Of a stretch of DNA of 64,000 nt, positions 11,001 to 26,000 are shown piece after piece. Source of the stretch: Achatina immaculata (taxonomy: Eukaryota; Mollusca; Gastropoda; Stylommatophora; Achatinidae); contig CM019692.1 of assembly GCA_009760885.1 (NCBI GenBank), forward strand, positions 47,346,430-47,410,429, given 5' to 3'. Position 1 is the first letter of the stretch. Every line of letters begins with the position of its first letter. Made by a program: the position numbers and the translations under genes. The notes under the pieces were generated by a model. The model ran no database searches, was not told the origin of the DNA, and saw only the letters and a list, made by a program, of their open reading frames with translations.

Positions 11001-14000
11001 TGTAAATTATATGTTCCAGTATATTCCAGAAAGCAACTAGTGTCTTAGATGCTAGAAAAGTGGTGTGAATTGCCAGTCTTCGGGCTCTTTTAGTGGCCTC
11101 CCCCCCCCCCTTTTTTTCCCTTTCCTCCACACATACACTCACACAAGTCGTGTAAACAGATCTGCCGTTACCACAGATATGGAAATTCTCGCATGTGTAC
11201 AAACAACCTGTGGCTTTGCACGTTGTTATATAATCTCTGTACAATGATGAAGTATTGTTCTGGATTAAAGAACGTTCTAGATCAGATAATTTTCTGTAAC
11301 TGAAGAAACCTCATAAACTATATTCCAACTGTAAAATCGGGGGGGGGGGGACGCGCAGAAGTAGTCGAACACATGGGGGGGGGGGGATCATGATCAGTTG
11401 ACGGGGAGAAAAAAAGAATTTAGGTAAACTAGAGATGTGACTGGGGGGGGGCACCAAAAAAAAAAAAACGTTTGTGAGCTATTTATCTAGACATTGATGA
11501 ATGGAACTTAATTTCAAAAAATGTTCAGAATAATTTCAAATAATGTTCAAAAACCGATTCACCAGATAAAAGAAGTGCAGAAATTAAAACAAAAGAAAAT
11601 TAAATATGACATTGGAGTTTGTTTCACTGTCTTCTCTTTGCTGATTTTTTTAAAAAATTAGTTATATCTTTATATTCGCTCTTCAAAAGCAGGCTGGACT
11701 GTTCTCACCAGATTATGCTCTGATAATAAGCACGTTATGTGAAGGTTGATGTTTAGTTTTCCTTGGTCAAAACTGTCACCAGGATTTTACAATGGGAACA
11801 TATTTATGACGCTCATTGAGTACCAGGAAACAATTTATGATGCTCATTGAGTACCAGGAAACAATTTATGATGCTCATTGAGTACCAGGAAACAATTTAT
11901 GACGCTCATTGAGTACCAGGAAATAAATGTCGAGATTATTTCTGTAAAAAGTAAGATTTCATGTTAAATGGTTTTTTTTTGGAAGTAATAAAGAGAATTC
12001 ATTATTTTCCTCCAGTATTAACACTTTCCTTTTGAACAACATTAAACATGGGTAACTTAACTTTTGAATGACATTAAATATGGGTAACTTAACTTTTGAA
12101 TGACATTAAATATGGGTAAATTAGCTTTTGAATGGCATTAAATATAGGTAATTTAACTTTTGAATGACATTAAATATGGGTAACCTTAACTTTTTAATGA
12201 TATGAGACATGGGTAATGTAACTTTTGAAAGATATGGGACATGTTCTTCTTAACTTCTGAATGAAAGAGGCTTGAGAAACTTGACATGTTCTACTTAACT
12301 TCTGAATGAAAGAGACTTGGAGAAAGTTAACTTTTGAGTGACTTGAGGTATAGTCAGAGGCAAATATCAGCTCCTGATTGCGGGAAGATTCGCTACATCT
12401 GTGTCACAAAATAGAAACTCAGACTGTCACATACTTCAGTAGATCAGTATCATTTGAAGTGGTTTGTACACATCCAGATAATTATGTAGTACTGAGTTAA
12501 TTACCACACTTTTCATTTTGACTGTACTTTTCAGTCATGCAACAGAGACAACCCAGTGGGACCATCCTCAGCTGACTGCACTTATGGATGCACTAAGTGA
12601 GATATTTTGTTTTTATCACAGTTTTCTTGTGGCTGTTGTCAGTTTTCTGTGTTTTAGTGAAGCATCAGAGAGAGAGAGAGAGAACAAAAAAACTGAATTG
12701 TAACAAATTAAAAACATTGATCATGAAACCTGGACGCTTAACAAAACAGCTGAGAAACACATAAATGCCTTTGAATATAAATGCGACAGAAGAGTTCTTC
12801 AAATATCATGGACACAAAAAAGAGTAAAATATATCCATACTATAAGAACTTAATATTGAAGAAGGTTGGCTAGTAAAGACGATTAAACAGAGAAAACTCA
12901 AATATTTTGGACTCATTAAACGTCATGATAATTTAGAGAAAACCGTCTTGGAAGGATACGTAATAGGAAAAAGAAAGAGAGGAAGACGAAGGTGAAGATG
13001 GCTGCAAGAGATCGTTGATAATCTGCAAAATGGATGCTTCAGCAGCACATAATAATTAGTGTATAAGTATCCTGCATACGATGACATATACCAGAAATAT
13101 ACACGAAGCACTGCAGTAAAGCTGTGATACCAAAATGTATAAACAAGGAAAAAAAGTAGGAGCAGCTTCGTTACTTAACAATTACAAAAGTTGTGACATT
13201 TCGGCGTGAGCCTCAATTATACAAAAACATACATGATGGAGAAATAAAGAGAGGAGATAAAGTATAAAGCTTCAGCAGCAAGGCGTCTTGCTTACACTGA
13301 GAGGGCTACAAGGGAGCTGTTAGGGAGGCAAAGTTCCTCAAGGGACATGCAAATGACTGACTGATCTTATTGATTTTCCCATATAAACCGTGAAGACCAT
13401 ATACTCAGTTCACAGTTAGAATTACCCACAAAAAAAGGTAGGAAACAGAAATGAAGTTTTGGAGAATAATGAGACTGACATGCAGTAGCCATGTAACAGT
13501 TGAGGAAAATAGGAAATATGTGAACCATTGTGTTGAAAACCGAAAGATGTTACAACCATCATTTTCTTTTTAAATGCTTCAAAGAGTCAGAATTTATTGA
13601 GCATGTCATATAGGACTTTGAAGATGACCGAAAAACTCAAGAGAAAAAATATCTAAGCAGACTGACTGGGGGGAGGAGAGCATTTAATTGATTGGAAACG
13701 CAGGATTGCATAAGATGAAGAAGCGTGATGGTCAGTGTTATCTGGCACAGCACTTAATGAATACTTCAGTTCTCTGTGTCATTAGGAGATTGAGCAGTGG
13801 AGAGGTGAGTAACAAACCAGGGGAATGGGATATACAACACAGGGATTTTATGTCATCTGTTTTAGATATCAGCTTTGTGGAAGGACTGAGGCCAGGAATG
13901 ATTGATCAGCTAAACTTGAAGAACTGAGGCCAGGAATGATTGATCAGCTAAACTTGAAGATCTGAGGCCAGGAATGATTGATCAGCTAAACTTGAAGAAC

Positions 14001-17000
14001 TGAGGCCAGGAATGATTGATCAGCTAAACATGAAGAACTGAATAATTAATCAGCTAAATAAACTTGAGGAACTAAATAATTAATTAGCTAAACTTGAAGA
14101 GCTAAATTACTCAGATTATTTAATAGATGTGTGTTTCCTTAATGAGGAAAATCATCCACTTTTGTGTTAAAGTTAACTTTAATGAAGATCAGATCAGTAC
14201 CATGTCAATAGGCATGGGCAGTCATCATCTCTCATGATCTTCCATGTCACGAATCAAGTCAATTGTTTCTTTGATGAAACTCAAGAGAAATCTGTTTTAA
14301 AGAAACAGTAAAACATTTTAAAATCTAATTTTTAATGCTAAGCGTATCTGATGATGTTCAGGGTGAATGTGGTGTTGATGTCAGTGTAAATGACTGTAGG
14401 AGATACAGAAAGCAGATTATCGTGACTTTTGTTTATTCTGATGTTGTCTTTCCAGTGGAACTGAACAAAATCCGTTTTGCTGCCTACAGAACAGGGATGA
14501 AGCTAAGAATGTTACAGAAGAAACTGTGCTGTAAGTAATGTCAGATTCTAAAGTTCTCTACTGATTATGAAGTGATGGAGCTTACAGGAGTGTACTTTTT
14601 GCAGTTTTTTTTTTTTTTTTTTACATATGTGCATACATAGATTGCACTAGGATTTTTCTAAACCAGTTTAATTGTACCCATCTTTTAGTTCTTTCCGTGC
14701 TGCAGAAAAAAACGCAGACCTTCCATTTGTGCCAAATTAAAAGCATGGGTCTTGATCTGTATAGGGGATATAGTTGTAAAATTGAAATAACAAAGTATTT
14801 GCACAATAAAAGTATATGTATTATGCATCAAAATAGCTGTAAATGTAAGAATGAAGAGTTTTTTAGAAAAAAAGTAGTGTGATGATTTTAGCTGATAATT
14901 GTGTCCTACTTACCATTGGGTATCTACCATCGGTGATGTCTAGATCGACCTGTAGCTTCATCCAATCTCGTCATGTGATAGTATGTAGTAAACTCAGTAC
15001 AATAATGTCTGAAATAACCTTCTAACTACTTCTTCAGTCTGTTTTAAAGCATTTTATAGGTCAAAATCACATTCTCGAACAGTGGTCTGGTCTTAGGGCT
15101 TGTCCGTATGCCTCAGAAATCACACAAAATATTGAAATTTCTCCAAAGAAGGACCCATTTTCACTCGGTTGTTAGGCACGCTTCAGATGGAACTGTGAAG
15201 GTTCACCAGGCATGCGCAAATAAAACGTGTACAATTAAAACAATTACACTGTTTTTTTAGACACGAAAAAATTGGTAAAATTTTGCCAGTCGGCACGGAA
15301 AGAGTTAGCTTGCATGAAGTACTTTCTGAAGTACCAGTTTTCTCAATACAGCATTCAGTACTTTTTTTTTTTTAATATAAAAATGTAAAAACACTTCAGA
15401 AACATAAACAGAAAGTAAAACATTCATGTGAATTTTTTTTTATCTTATCTTATTTGTGGCAAGATTTTATCTTTACAAAATGCTTGCTTACTTGCTGAGT
15501 CAAGAGTCAAAACTGGCCGATTCTCCTCCATGCAAATTCAGCATCATCAGCCTGCTGACCTGATTATCCTCCAATCAGTTTCACTGGTTACTTTTTTTTT
15601 TTTTTTGTTTCTTTGGTTGTTTTTTTTTTTCATACTAGGTTTTTCATAATATTAACCAGCTACAGCAACTGACGACCTCCTAAAATTTTGGTTTTTCTCT
15701 TTTTTAATCAGTAATTTACCAGTTACTGCTGGTTAACACGATATATATGTGTGGGTGTGTGCATGATTGAGTGTGTTGGTTGGTTAGTTGGTTGCATAAA
15801 GATTTCTGTCCGCTGAATTTTGAAATGGATAATGCTACTTCAGCTAACCAACAGGGCATAGAAGTTTATGTGTTTCCAGAGATAGTGAGGCCTGCCAAGA
15901 AGTACTGTTCACATATCCACTCTTTGAATTCACAAAGCACAGTAACCCCATGCCCTAGAAGCCTGCTTTACCCTTCACCAAGATCCTCCATTTCCAGATC
16001 TTCACCTTCAGTTTCCATGCCCTAGAAGCCTACTTTACCCTTCACCAAGATCCTCCATTTCCAGATCTTCACCTTCAGTTTCCATGCCCTAGAAGCCTAC
16101 TTTACCCTTCACCAAGATCCTCCATTTCCAGATCTTCACCTTCAGTTTCCATGCCCTAGAAGCCTACTTTACCCTTCACCAAGATCCTCCATTTCCAGAT
16201 CTTCACCTTCAGTTTCCATGCCCTAGAAGCCTACTTTACCCTTCACCAAGATCCTCCATTTCCAGATCTTCACCTTCAGTTTCCATGCCCTAGAAGCCTA
16301 CTTTACCCTTCACCAAGATCCTCCATTTCCAGATCTTCACCTTCAGTTTCTGCATTTGACAGAGTGGTGTAAGATAAAGGCAGGTGACCCTACTATGTCA
16401 TGGGGACACTTAGAGGATATGGTGTTAGCTGCCATATTTTCCTTGACCCATCAGCACACCAGGGGCCTATGAGGTCAGCATCATATGTTTGGGCATCTTT
16501 CCTTTCTCAGCTTTCAAAGAAGCAGGGCACCCATTTCAACATCTGGGTGATCGAGGATTTCTGACCAGGTTCAAACTACCAACTTTTACCATGTGAGACT
16601 AATGCACTAATCAAATTGCCACACATATAGATTGAGACATAAGAAGCTGTCATAAGTTTATAGTTTAAATTTTTCATCTGCAGTGAAAAAGTAAAATATT
16701 ATATATATATATATATATACACATACTTCAGAGCGGCCAAAGCACACTTATAAAAAAGTTCTATATTCTCTTGAAATGTAGCATTGGTCATTGGAAGTCT
16801 GATAAGACACCAGGCAAGTTACACTTTACATGTAACTCCAACAGTCAAAAGCATTCATGTTCTGAAGTTACATGTTTCACTATATCATCAGAATTCTATG
16901 TGTATGATAGTTAATTTCTTTATGTTCATAGTGGATATGGTCTCCTTACAAATGGCGGTGGATGCTTTCGACAACCATGGGCTAAGGGGCCGCAATGACA

Positions 17001-20000
17001 AGCTCATTGATGTTGGTGAGATGATTGAGTGCCTGTCTACCATCTTTGAGGCAGCAGCCAAAGTGCCCCCACAAATTGTTAATGTACCACTGTCAGTGGA
17101 TCTGACGCTCAACTGGATTTTGGACGTGTATGACAGGTGAGTTATGAGGCAGATGTTTCACTACTCCATTTCTTTATCAAGTTTATGTCAGTAGGTAATC
17201 ACGCACTAATTTCATTGTTAATTAAGCGCATACGTTTGCATCAAAATCTTTCTTAATCCAGCAAAATCTTACTTATAGTCAGGTATGTTTTTCTTCTGAA
17301 ACTTGATACAGTAGCAATAGCATTCTGATCGGGGGGACGAGGGGGGGTGCTGGGAGCTGGCTTGCTTTAGCTGTCGCTAAATGTGGCTTTCATTTTCTTG
17401 TATATGAGGGAGAAGATCATTCAGGTGCCTTTCTTGCCAGAAAAATAGTGCTGCTTATGGTAATCCTCTTTTGTCCCATCCAAATTTCATCTGATCTTCT
17501 TCTTCTTCGTTCACTTCTACCACCAAAAACCGCACTGTGAACCTACTGAATTCACACCTGTGGTCCTCGTTAGGTCCCGCGGTCCCCTGTATGGTCCAAA
17601 ATAGACCACACGAGAGGACCACAAGGGGTTCAGAGTGTCACAGTGCTTTAGCCTGTATGTTCATCTGATAAGACAGGCATTTTAAAATTCTCAAAGCTGC
17701 TGTTAAGGTAGACTCCGTTGTGAGTTCCAGAAATATTTGAATTTTATCTGTTCTTGGCTTTCACCTGCTGGTTGTCTAATCCTGGTTCTCTTATTGTTGG
17801 AGAGTTGTGACCTATTAATTCCATAAGAAGACTAGACCTTGAAACACAAACATTTTACCAATTATGCAAATCCAATATTGGTGGTATCGGGCAACGACTG
17901 AAACTGTATTTCTCAACAAAGCCCACAGCAGCTAAATCTGTTTGCTTCTATACCATCATCCAAGATAAAAAGTACCAATAATTCCTTACTTGTTTTTCCA
18001 TAGTTTACTTAAATTGTAAATTTTTGCTATATTTAATCCAAATGAAAAATAATTTTTGTGCGCTTTTCTTCTCCAGCGTAAGAAGTGGTAAAGTACGGGT
18101 ACTCTCCTTCAAAATAGGCCTGATCCTTCTCTGCCAGGCTCAGCTTGAAGACAAATATAGATGTAAGTAGTCTTTATGAGACAAAATATCACTTGATGAG
18201 ACATAATTTATGCTAAGTCAAGAATATTAGTCTATTAGACTTGCTGAATTAAACTTTTTTTAGAACAAATGCCTCAGGAAAATACTCAGTATAATGTGGA
18301 ACGAAGTCAAGAACAATGCGGAGAAAAGGCAGATGAATGAACAACAACCTGTCTCATGGATGATCAGAAAAGGGAGATGGAAATATGTCAGTCACGTGAA
18401 GAGAAGAAACAGAGAATCCCTAAACAAGCTATCAAATGAAACATAACAGGCCAAAGAAAAATAGGTCAACCACGTGAAACTATAAAGAGGACATTGGTAA
18501 GAGAGGCCAAATTAGTGGGTATAAAATCCCTTGATGAGGTTGAAAAGCTCGCTGAAAACAGGAAAACTTGGCAAACTAACATGCGAGCCATTTGTGGCGT
18601 TTAACGGCGTGGGAAGGATGTAACACTTGCCTTATTAACAACATCTTTATGTAAAAGTATAGAAGATATTCTTTATAGATCAGAGTCAAGAGGGAGTTAA
18701 CATAAGCAAGACACATTCATTATACCAATTGCCTAGGAGAAGCAGAAAACAATTTAATGTAACATAGGCAGACACATTCTTCTTCTTATCAGTTGCCTAT
18801 TAGAAACATAAAACATTTTAACACAACATAAACACGACACACTCTTCATATCAGTTGCCTAAGAGAAGCGTAAAACATTAAAAGAGCATAGGCAAAGCAC
18901 ATTATTCTTACCATTTGCCTAGGAGAAGCAGAAAAACCAATAAATAAAGAGGTCAAATTCCATCCTCCACTAACATTAACCTGCTACAAAATTGAGAAAA
19001 AATGAACAATTAAACATGGTATCCGTTGATTTCTTGCAAAAGCTAAGTGTGGAAATGATTTGTATTGTTAATAAACTTTCAGATCCCTTTTACTTCCTTA
19101 GATATCTTCAGACTCATTGCTGATACCAATGCCTTTGCTGATCAGCGGAAGCTAGGACTGCTGTTACATGACTGCTTGCAGATTCCACGCCAGCTTGGAG
19201 AGATTGCTTCATTTGGAGGTAGCAATATTGAGCCCAGTGTTCGCAGTTGCTTCGAGAAGGTGAGATTTGGTTCACACTCTTTTTTTTCCTTGTGGAACCA
19301 GGAATGTTTGTTTCACTGGCCTCAGTCTAAGTCATGTGCTAATGTTTCTCTTTAAGCTGAGATTCAGTTTTGATACAGACATGGTGATATTTTCATTTTT
19401 GTTCAGGTTCCTTTCTTTGCAAAATAACGTGAATTTTTTTTTCCCTTTGTCTTATCTCTGCTGTGTACTGTTGCATGACTATTGGCTTCTGACCTAGAGC
19501 ACATCAAATGGTTTGGCATATTGTCACATGATTTCTTTTCAAGAAGGCACTGTAGTCCTTTGATCCATTTTCTCCTGGATTGTCCTCTTTGTGTGGTTTT
19601 TAGGTGATGTGTTTGTGCTGGTGGAATCCATGAGTTCATTCTCATCAGATGGCCAAACCAGTTCACTCTTTGTCTTTCAGTGTATGGCACTGCAGTACCA
19701 GTGTTGTTCCAGTGATGGGTTTGATGTCGCAGATTCTCATCCTGTCTCATCTTGTGTTATTTACTGCCTTTCTCCAGCATTTCATTTCATGGGTGACTTT
19801 TTTTTCCCCCAAGTTTTTTTTTTTTGGATGCTGTGAAAAAAAACTCACTGGAGTTTTGGTATGAGTATTGTCTCTGTTAGCTGCCTTTTTTACTTTATCT
19901 GGACATTTGGATGCTGTTGGGGTAGTTTGGTAAGCCACTTTATTCGCATGTTGTGTTCTAGATCCTTCATGCTTTTTCCATTTTCCTAACCGAATTACAG

Positions 20001-23000
20001 TAAATACACTACCAAGATATTGAAATATCCGTCAGTTTTAATTTGTTTCAATGTAAACTGATGGTAAAGGTATAAGATAAAATCCCTGTTTCCATGCCAA
20101 TAAGGCATATTGGGGATATGGTGTTAGGCCCGTAATTCCAAGACCATCGACACATGAAAGTGTGATATGGTCAGTATCATTCCTGGCTGTATTTACCTTG
20201 TCATATTTCTCTGGTATCCATTTTTAGAGGCTGGATGAACCCAGGGGCCTTATAGATTAATGGAAAATTTAGTTTTAACGGAAAATTAATTTTTTTCCTG
20301 TAATGTTGCATTCATCATAATAGATTATGTGGTTATTTTTACATCTTGGGTTTCAGGGCATAGTAAAAGTTTAGTTCTGACTTTTATGGGAGAACATATG
20401 ACTGAACTGGTCTTAGCTTATTTCTTCATGATGCTTCTAGTTATAAGCGCTTAGCTCCTACAGTGTGACTCAATAGGGTGAAGCCCATCTTGAAGTTATT
20501 CTTTGGGTCCACTTCAGGTTTTATAGCAAGTCACCATAATCTGTTCTCTGTCCAGCATGGCTTCTGTATTTCAGCATCACTGGTTGAAAGGAAGAAAAAA
20601 AAAAAAAAAAGCAAAAATCTGCAGTACCAGGGATCAGAGTATAAAGATTATCTTAACTTCATGATGCAGAACTATATTACTGATCCAGACAGGTATTATA
20701 AGCATATGCTGATGACGATTTTGATGTGGAGATTATAGCATCAGTGGGCCTGTCTGGATAGTGAAGATGATGGTCTTTCTAACAAATTCATTGTGTCTTA
20801 TTTTGATAACTAACATGCATGCATTTTTATAGACATTGAATCTATTTAGTGTATTTATTACATCGAGGGTCCCATCACAAACAGGAAAATGTAAATATAA
20901 AAATTCCAGTAATGTAGGACCGTAAATCTGCATATCGAAAATCAAAATAAGAAGCAACCTTGTTTTCAGAGTCATTTCCTGTTTTCAATAGGCTAACGGT
21001 CGACCAGAAATTGAAGCCTCGCACTTTTTGGAGTGGTTGAAATTGGAGCCACAGTCCCTGGTCTGGCTTCCCGTTCTGCATAGACTTGCTGCTGCTGAGA
21101 CTGCCAAGCATCAGGCCAAGTGTAATGTGTGCAAGGAGTTCCCTATCGTTGGTTTCAGGTATTGCTCGCGAAGTTGTCTCTGATAGAAGTTATCTTTTTT
21201 TTTTTTAAATTCGTATTTTGATTTTAGAATTTGAGATTTGAAGAATAGATATGAAGCATAAAAGAAATATATGCCATTGTTCTTATACTTTGGCAAGCAT
21301 AACATCTACATTTCATCCATCTGTCCTTGTTCTTAAACAACAACCAGCTAAGCACTGTTCAGTAGATTGTGTGTTGTTTTTCAGGAGAGCAACAAACTCT
21401 TTCCACTGAAGCTTTGTTGCATTCTATCCATTTTATTAGAATTCAGTTCATTTCAGTACAGTTTCAGCATTACAGCAAATGAGAATATCCCATAATTGCT
21501 CCACTGCCTGTGTCAGTGACATCTCGTGGAATGCACAAGAACCATTCCACATCATGTCCATGCACAGTGATGAAAAGTGATCCATGTACAATGAATGCGT
21601 ACATCTCCACAAATGTTCTCAGTAAAGAGGCACTTGCAGCCAGCTGTCTCAGCAGCTATACAGCACTAGCCTTCCAAAGAGCACAGCAGAATGCATCAAC
21701 AGTGTTTATTAATGACATTTAAAATACCAACCACTAGTGGGGAAGTCCATGCCCCACTGAAAATCACTGCTCATGGTGACGCCTCGAGCATTTAGCTCGT
21801 TAGCTAGGATGCCAAACTGGACTCCCAACCCACAACACAATGAAACTGGCTCAGACAAAGCATAGAGAAAGACAAACAAAGACACAATCAGCAGCTGTCA
21901 TATTAGCCCTTCCGCCATGTTGATATTGAAAGACTAATGTTAGAATATACTCGTCAACTTGTACAGAATAGAAATAGTTACAAACTTTCTTGATAGTGTT
22001 TTTTTAACAATATAATCAATCTAAGATTGATGTTGTGCAGCAGTCAGTTATTTTTAGATTGAAATTGTTGTCAGAATCTGTTATTGTAACATTGCACAGA
22101 ACAGACAAAGCAAGCTGGAATGAGATGACACTGTATTGAAGATCTGGCCAAGAGACGTTCTTACTAAGACATGTTCAAGTTCTCACTGTTACATTAAAAC
22201 CTTTCCTGATCATCATCTGCCACTAAAACAACTGATCTAGCGTTCCAGCCATGACTGAACTTGACAAGAGACCAACTGACTATTCAGATGGCTTCTACTG
22301 AATTGTCTTATATGAGCAGCCAGGAGGCTGTGAATATTATTTTGGAGTTTAGCAGAATTTGAAATGTTTATTTTTTTATAGTTGTAATAAAAGTTTCTTA
22401 AGCATAGGCTTACTGCTATTAAGTATATGATGCTTGTGCGTACATTGGTCTTGATTAGACTAAGAAAGTATATTGCTAGCCAGTAGGTTCCACTGTGAAA
22501 ATCAACAAAAATGAAGTAACATTTACTCTTCTTCAATCACCCTGGAACTGCAGTTGGTGTACTTTGCAACCGATGCAGTGGAGATGTTGAGACACAGCAT
22601 TGTGTCAGCTTGTGAGCGGATCATGGCAACTATTTTTTCAGTCCCTGACTGGAACTAAAAACCAGGGGGTGTGCAGTGTCTCTTTAACAAACTGCGCCAC
22701 CATCAGGACTATGGTGATCCTCGCCCCGTTAGCCAGGCTAGGCCTGTTACAGAGGGTCTCAACGGAGAGATGGGACAGGGTCTTTGTAAGCTATAGTTCA
22801 CCAACCCTGATGCTGGCATGATGTTGCCGAAGTGAACAGTGTCTTGGCATGTTTCTAATAAGAACCATTATCTTTTACAGGTATCGTTGCTTGAAGTGCT
22901 TCAACTTTGATGTTTGTCAGAATTGTTTCTTCTCTGGCCGCACAGCCAAAAGCCACAAGCTCACCCATCCAATGCAGGAATATTGTACAACTGTGAGTAA

Positions 23001-26000
23001 TCTTCATACATATATGTACAAATTTTGACCTGCATTTGCAATTATTAATTTAATATCTGTTCTTTTGAAGTTTATGACCGGTAATTTTTGTATGATAAAG
23101 TTGTATCATTGAAAATTGATCGGACAGAAACTAGGTATGTTGTGATGCTGAAAAACTGAAATCATAAAAAATGCTGAAAACCCAGCATCTGTCATCCTTA
23201 AGAAAATACTACAGTAGTGCTCTAATGGCTGCCATTGTATTGTAGCAAAAACTGGAATAAAGACTGATGCTTCTTTTCAAAGTGGCCAGCAAAATAGAAC
23301 AACTTGGTCATTGTGTAAACCATTTGAAACTTTAAAAATCTAAAACCTCTATAAATGTTACAGAAGGCATCAGAAGAAAAGTTGGGCATTAACAGTGGAC
23401 CTGATCTAATTCACCAACTATTTGGACACCAACAGATACTGTGTCATGTAAGGACTGATCATTGCAGACTTCTGAGTAATTTAGTGAATTGAATATCCAG
23501 CAAAAATGGACTTCAGGCTATACTAGTATGTCACTGAACATGAGACAGAAGCTGTGGGGCAGGCAACAACAAAAAAAAAAAAAAACCTAGACATTTCAGC
23601 AAACAACATCTTGGCAACTGAGCTCAAAGTTTAGCGAGACCTAAAAGTTAACTCTTCCCATGCCTTATGACTAAAATTGGTCACTTCCGGTATGTTTGTT
23701 CCGTTCCGTGTGACTGTTTTTTTATACCTGTTTTGTATCTACAAAAACGGTTGTAACTTTTTAATTGTACACATTTTATTTGCGCATGTCCAATGACCCC
23801 TTTCATCATGGCGGAAGAGTGCTTAGTTACGAGCGATGTCGAGCAAGAAAAATGAAGTTGTTGATTGAGAAATTTCAATTTTTGGTGATGTAGATAGAGG
23901 TATGGACATGCCCTGTGACCATACCACTGTTCTTGAATGTATCCCAAGTAGATCTAGACATATTAGATGACTGGAGAAGCAGTTAGATGGTTATTTCAGA
24001 CATTATTTTAGGGAGAAAGGCACATACAATCACAAGACGAGACCGACAAGTAGTTCTAGGCATCCCGGATGGTATGTACTGTACATCTATACCTATCCGA
24101 TTGTAAGCAGGACACAATTATTGTCTAAAAACATCACATTACTTCTTTTTTCCTACATCATCCGTGTTTCTTCCTGCAGCACAGAAAGAGTTAATCACTG
24201 AAAAAAATCATTTTCAGTATAAGTAAAATACTGGCATCTAGTCTGACTTTTTTTTTCAGTCATATTTATACCACTTTTTATCTCATTGTTCAACAGACAA
24301 CATCTGGTGAAGATGTACGAGATTTCTCTAAAGTGTTCAAGAATAAATTCAAGTCAAAGCGTCACTTCAAAAAACATCCTCGCCGAGGTTATTTGCCTGT
24401 CGATTCCCATTTGGAAGGAGACAGCTTGGAAAGGTACAGTAGGATTGTTTGTAGATGGTTTGCTTAAACACATAATGTGGCCAGGTAATCAGAAGTCAGG
24501 GAGAACACAGAAAATCCTGGGAAAAAAAACTGGAAATGTGAGGGGGAAAATGCTTGCATAAAATTAATTATGATTAAGAAGGCAAACTTAGAATTTCCAT
24601 TAACAGAAGAGGAAATTCTTACTTGAAGGATGTGAGATGTATAGAAGAAAACAAGATATAGTTTTTAAAAATGAAAGATATAAATGGAATTTTGCTATAG
24701 AGAACAGCAGTAAGGTCTAAAAATGAGAGAATTCACGTGTAGTCCAAATTCTTTGCAGAAACTTGGTGCTGATCGTACACAATTTTGCAACATTTGCTCA
24801 TTTTCTTTATATTTTTTCCCCCCACACAGTGGTTAACATCTTTTCATATCTTTGTTGTTCTGAAATAAATGGATAAATGTTGATACAGTAAGAACTGTAG
24901 CTGTAATCAGAGACTGGAACCCATGCACTCCAGTCATTCCCATTTGTGCTCTACCTTCATTCCAACACCTACAGACAGAAGTGTTCGCTGATACTGTATG
25001 CCTCTGTTCGTGTAGACTATGTCCAATCTTCTTTTCTCTCTCTCTCAGCCCAAATCCATCACCACAGCACAGTATTTCACAGGACATGCATTCCCGTCTG
25101 GAGATGATGTCCAGTAGGTGAGTGCAGTTTTATCACGTTCATTTGGCCTTTTTTTTTTTTTTTAGACTAACACTAATAGTGATAAAGTAATTTTTTACTG
25201 CTCAGTTTCAACCCAGAATTCAACAGAGAATCATGTTGGGGTCTGCAGAGCAAGTCTAGATTATATTTTGAATACTATAAACACATGAAAGTTGAATTTA
25301 ACCGCCTCGCGGTTATGCTTATGGCGAAGAAGAAAAAATTCCTGAAAACATTGTTTAAATGCCACAATGGTCCAACATTAATGTTAATTAAGGACTTCCC
25401 ATGGTTATTTTTAGAAGCTCAACCTCATTTCAGTCACTACATGCATATAAAGTACTGCCCAGAATGTTATTCAGGCTTAATGTTGTGTATTCAAGATGGG
25501 ATTGACTGGAGAATTTTGTTGATGCCTTAAGCACCATTGAGAGTACAGAAGACTGATGGTGATGAATGCTGTGTATGGGGTGGGGCAGAACCAGTTTGGT
25601 CCATAAAATGTACGGGGCTAACAATTTTAGCATGAAAAACCTGGCCTAATGAAATAAATGGGTTAATGTAAGGAAGTTAATAAAATGTATAGTGGACCCC
25701 CAGCAAATTATCATTGGCTGCAGGGCTCCATGACTTGAAAAAAAGTTTGAGAACCTCAGCTATATATGCTCGAAAAGTCACCAAACTAAGGGAAATTATG
25801 AGTGTAATGAAGTGTCTCACGTGTAAAGGCTTTCATCCAATGGGAGAGTTTAACACATATTAGTGTCTTTTTTATTGTTCAAGAAGATGTTCTTGGTACT
25901 ATCATATTATTCAAGAAGTTTCTCTTTAATCATCACATCACACATTGATGTTGCACAACATATTACATCATTCGCTGGACCACAGAAGTCCAATGAAAAG

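Noticed and set aside
19102..19355. Extension of exon F to a stop at 19355 as an alternative C-terminus
   Set aside because: The donor at 19259|19260 matches the conserved exon length, and the extension shows no conservation that I can judge.
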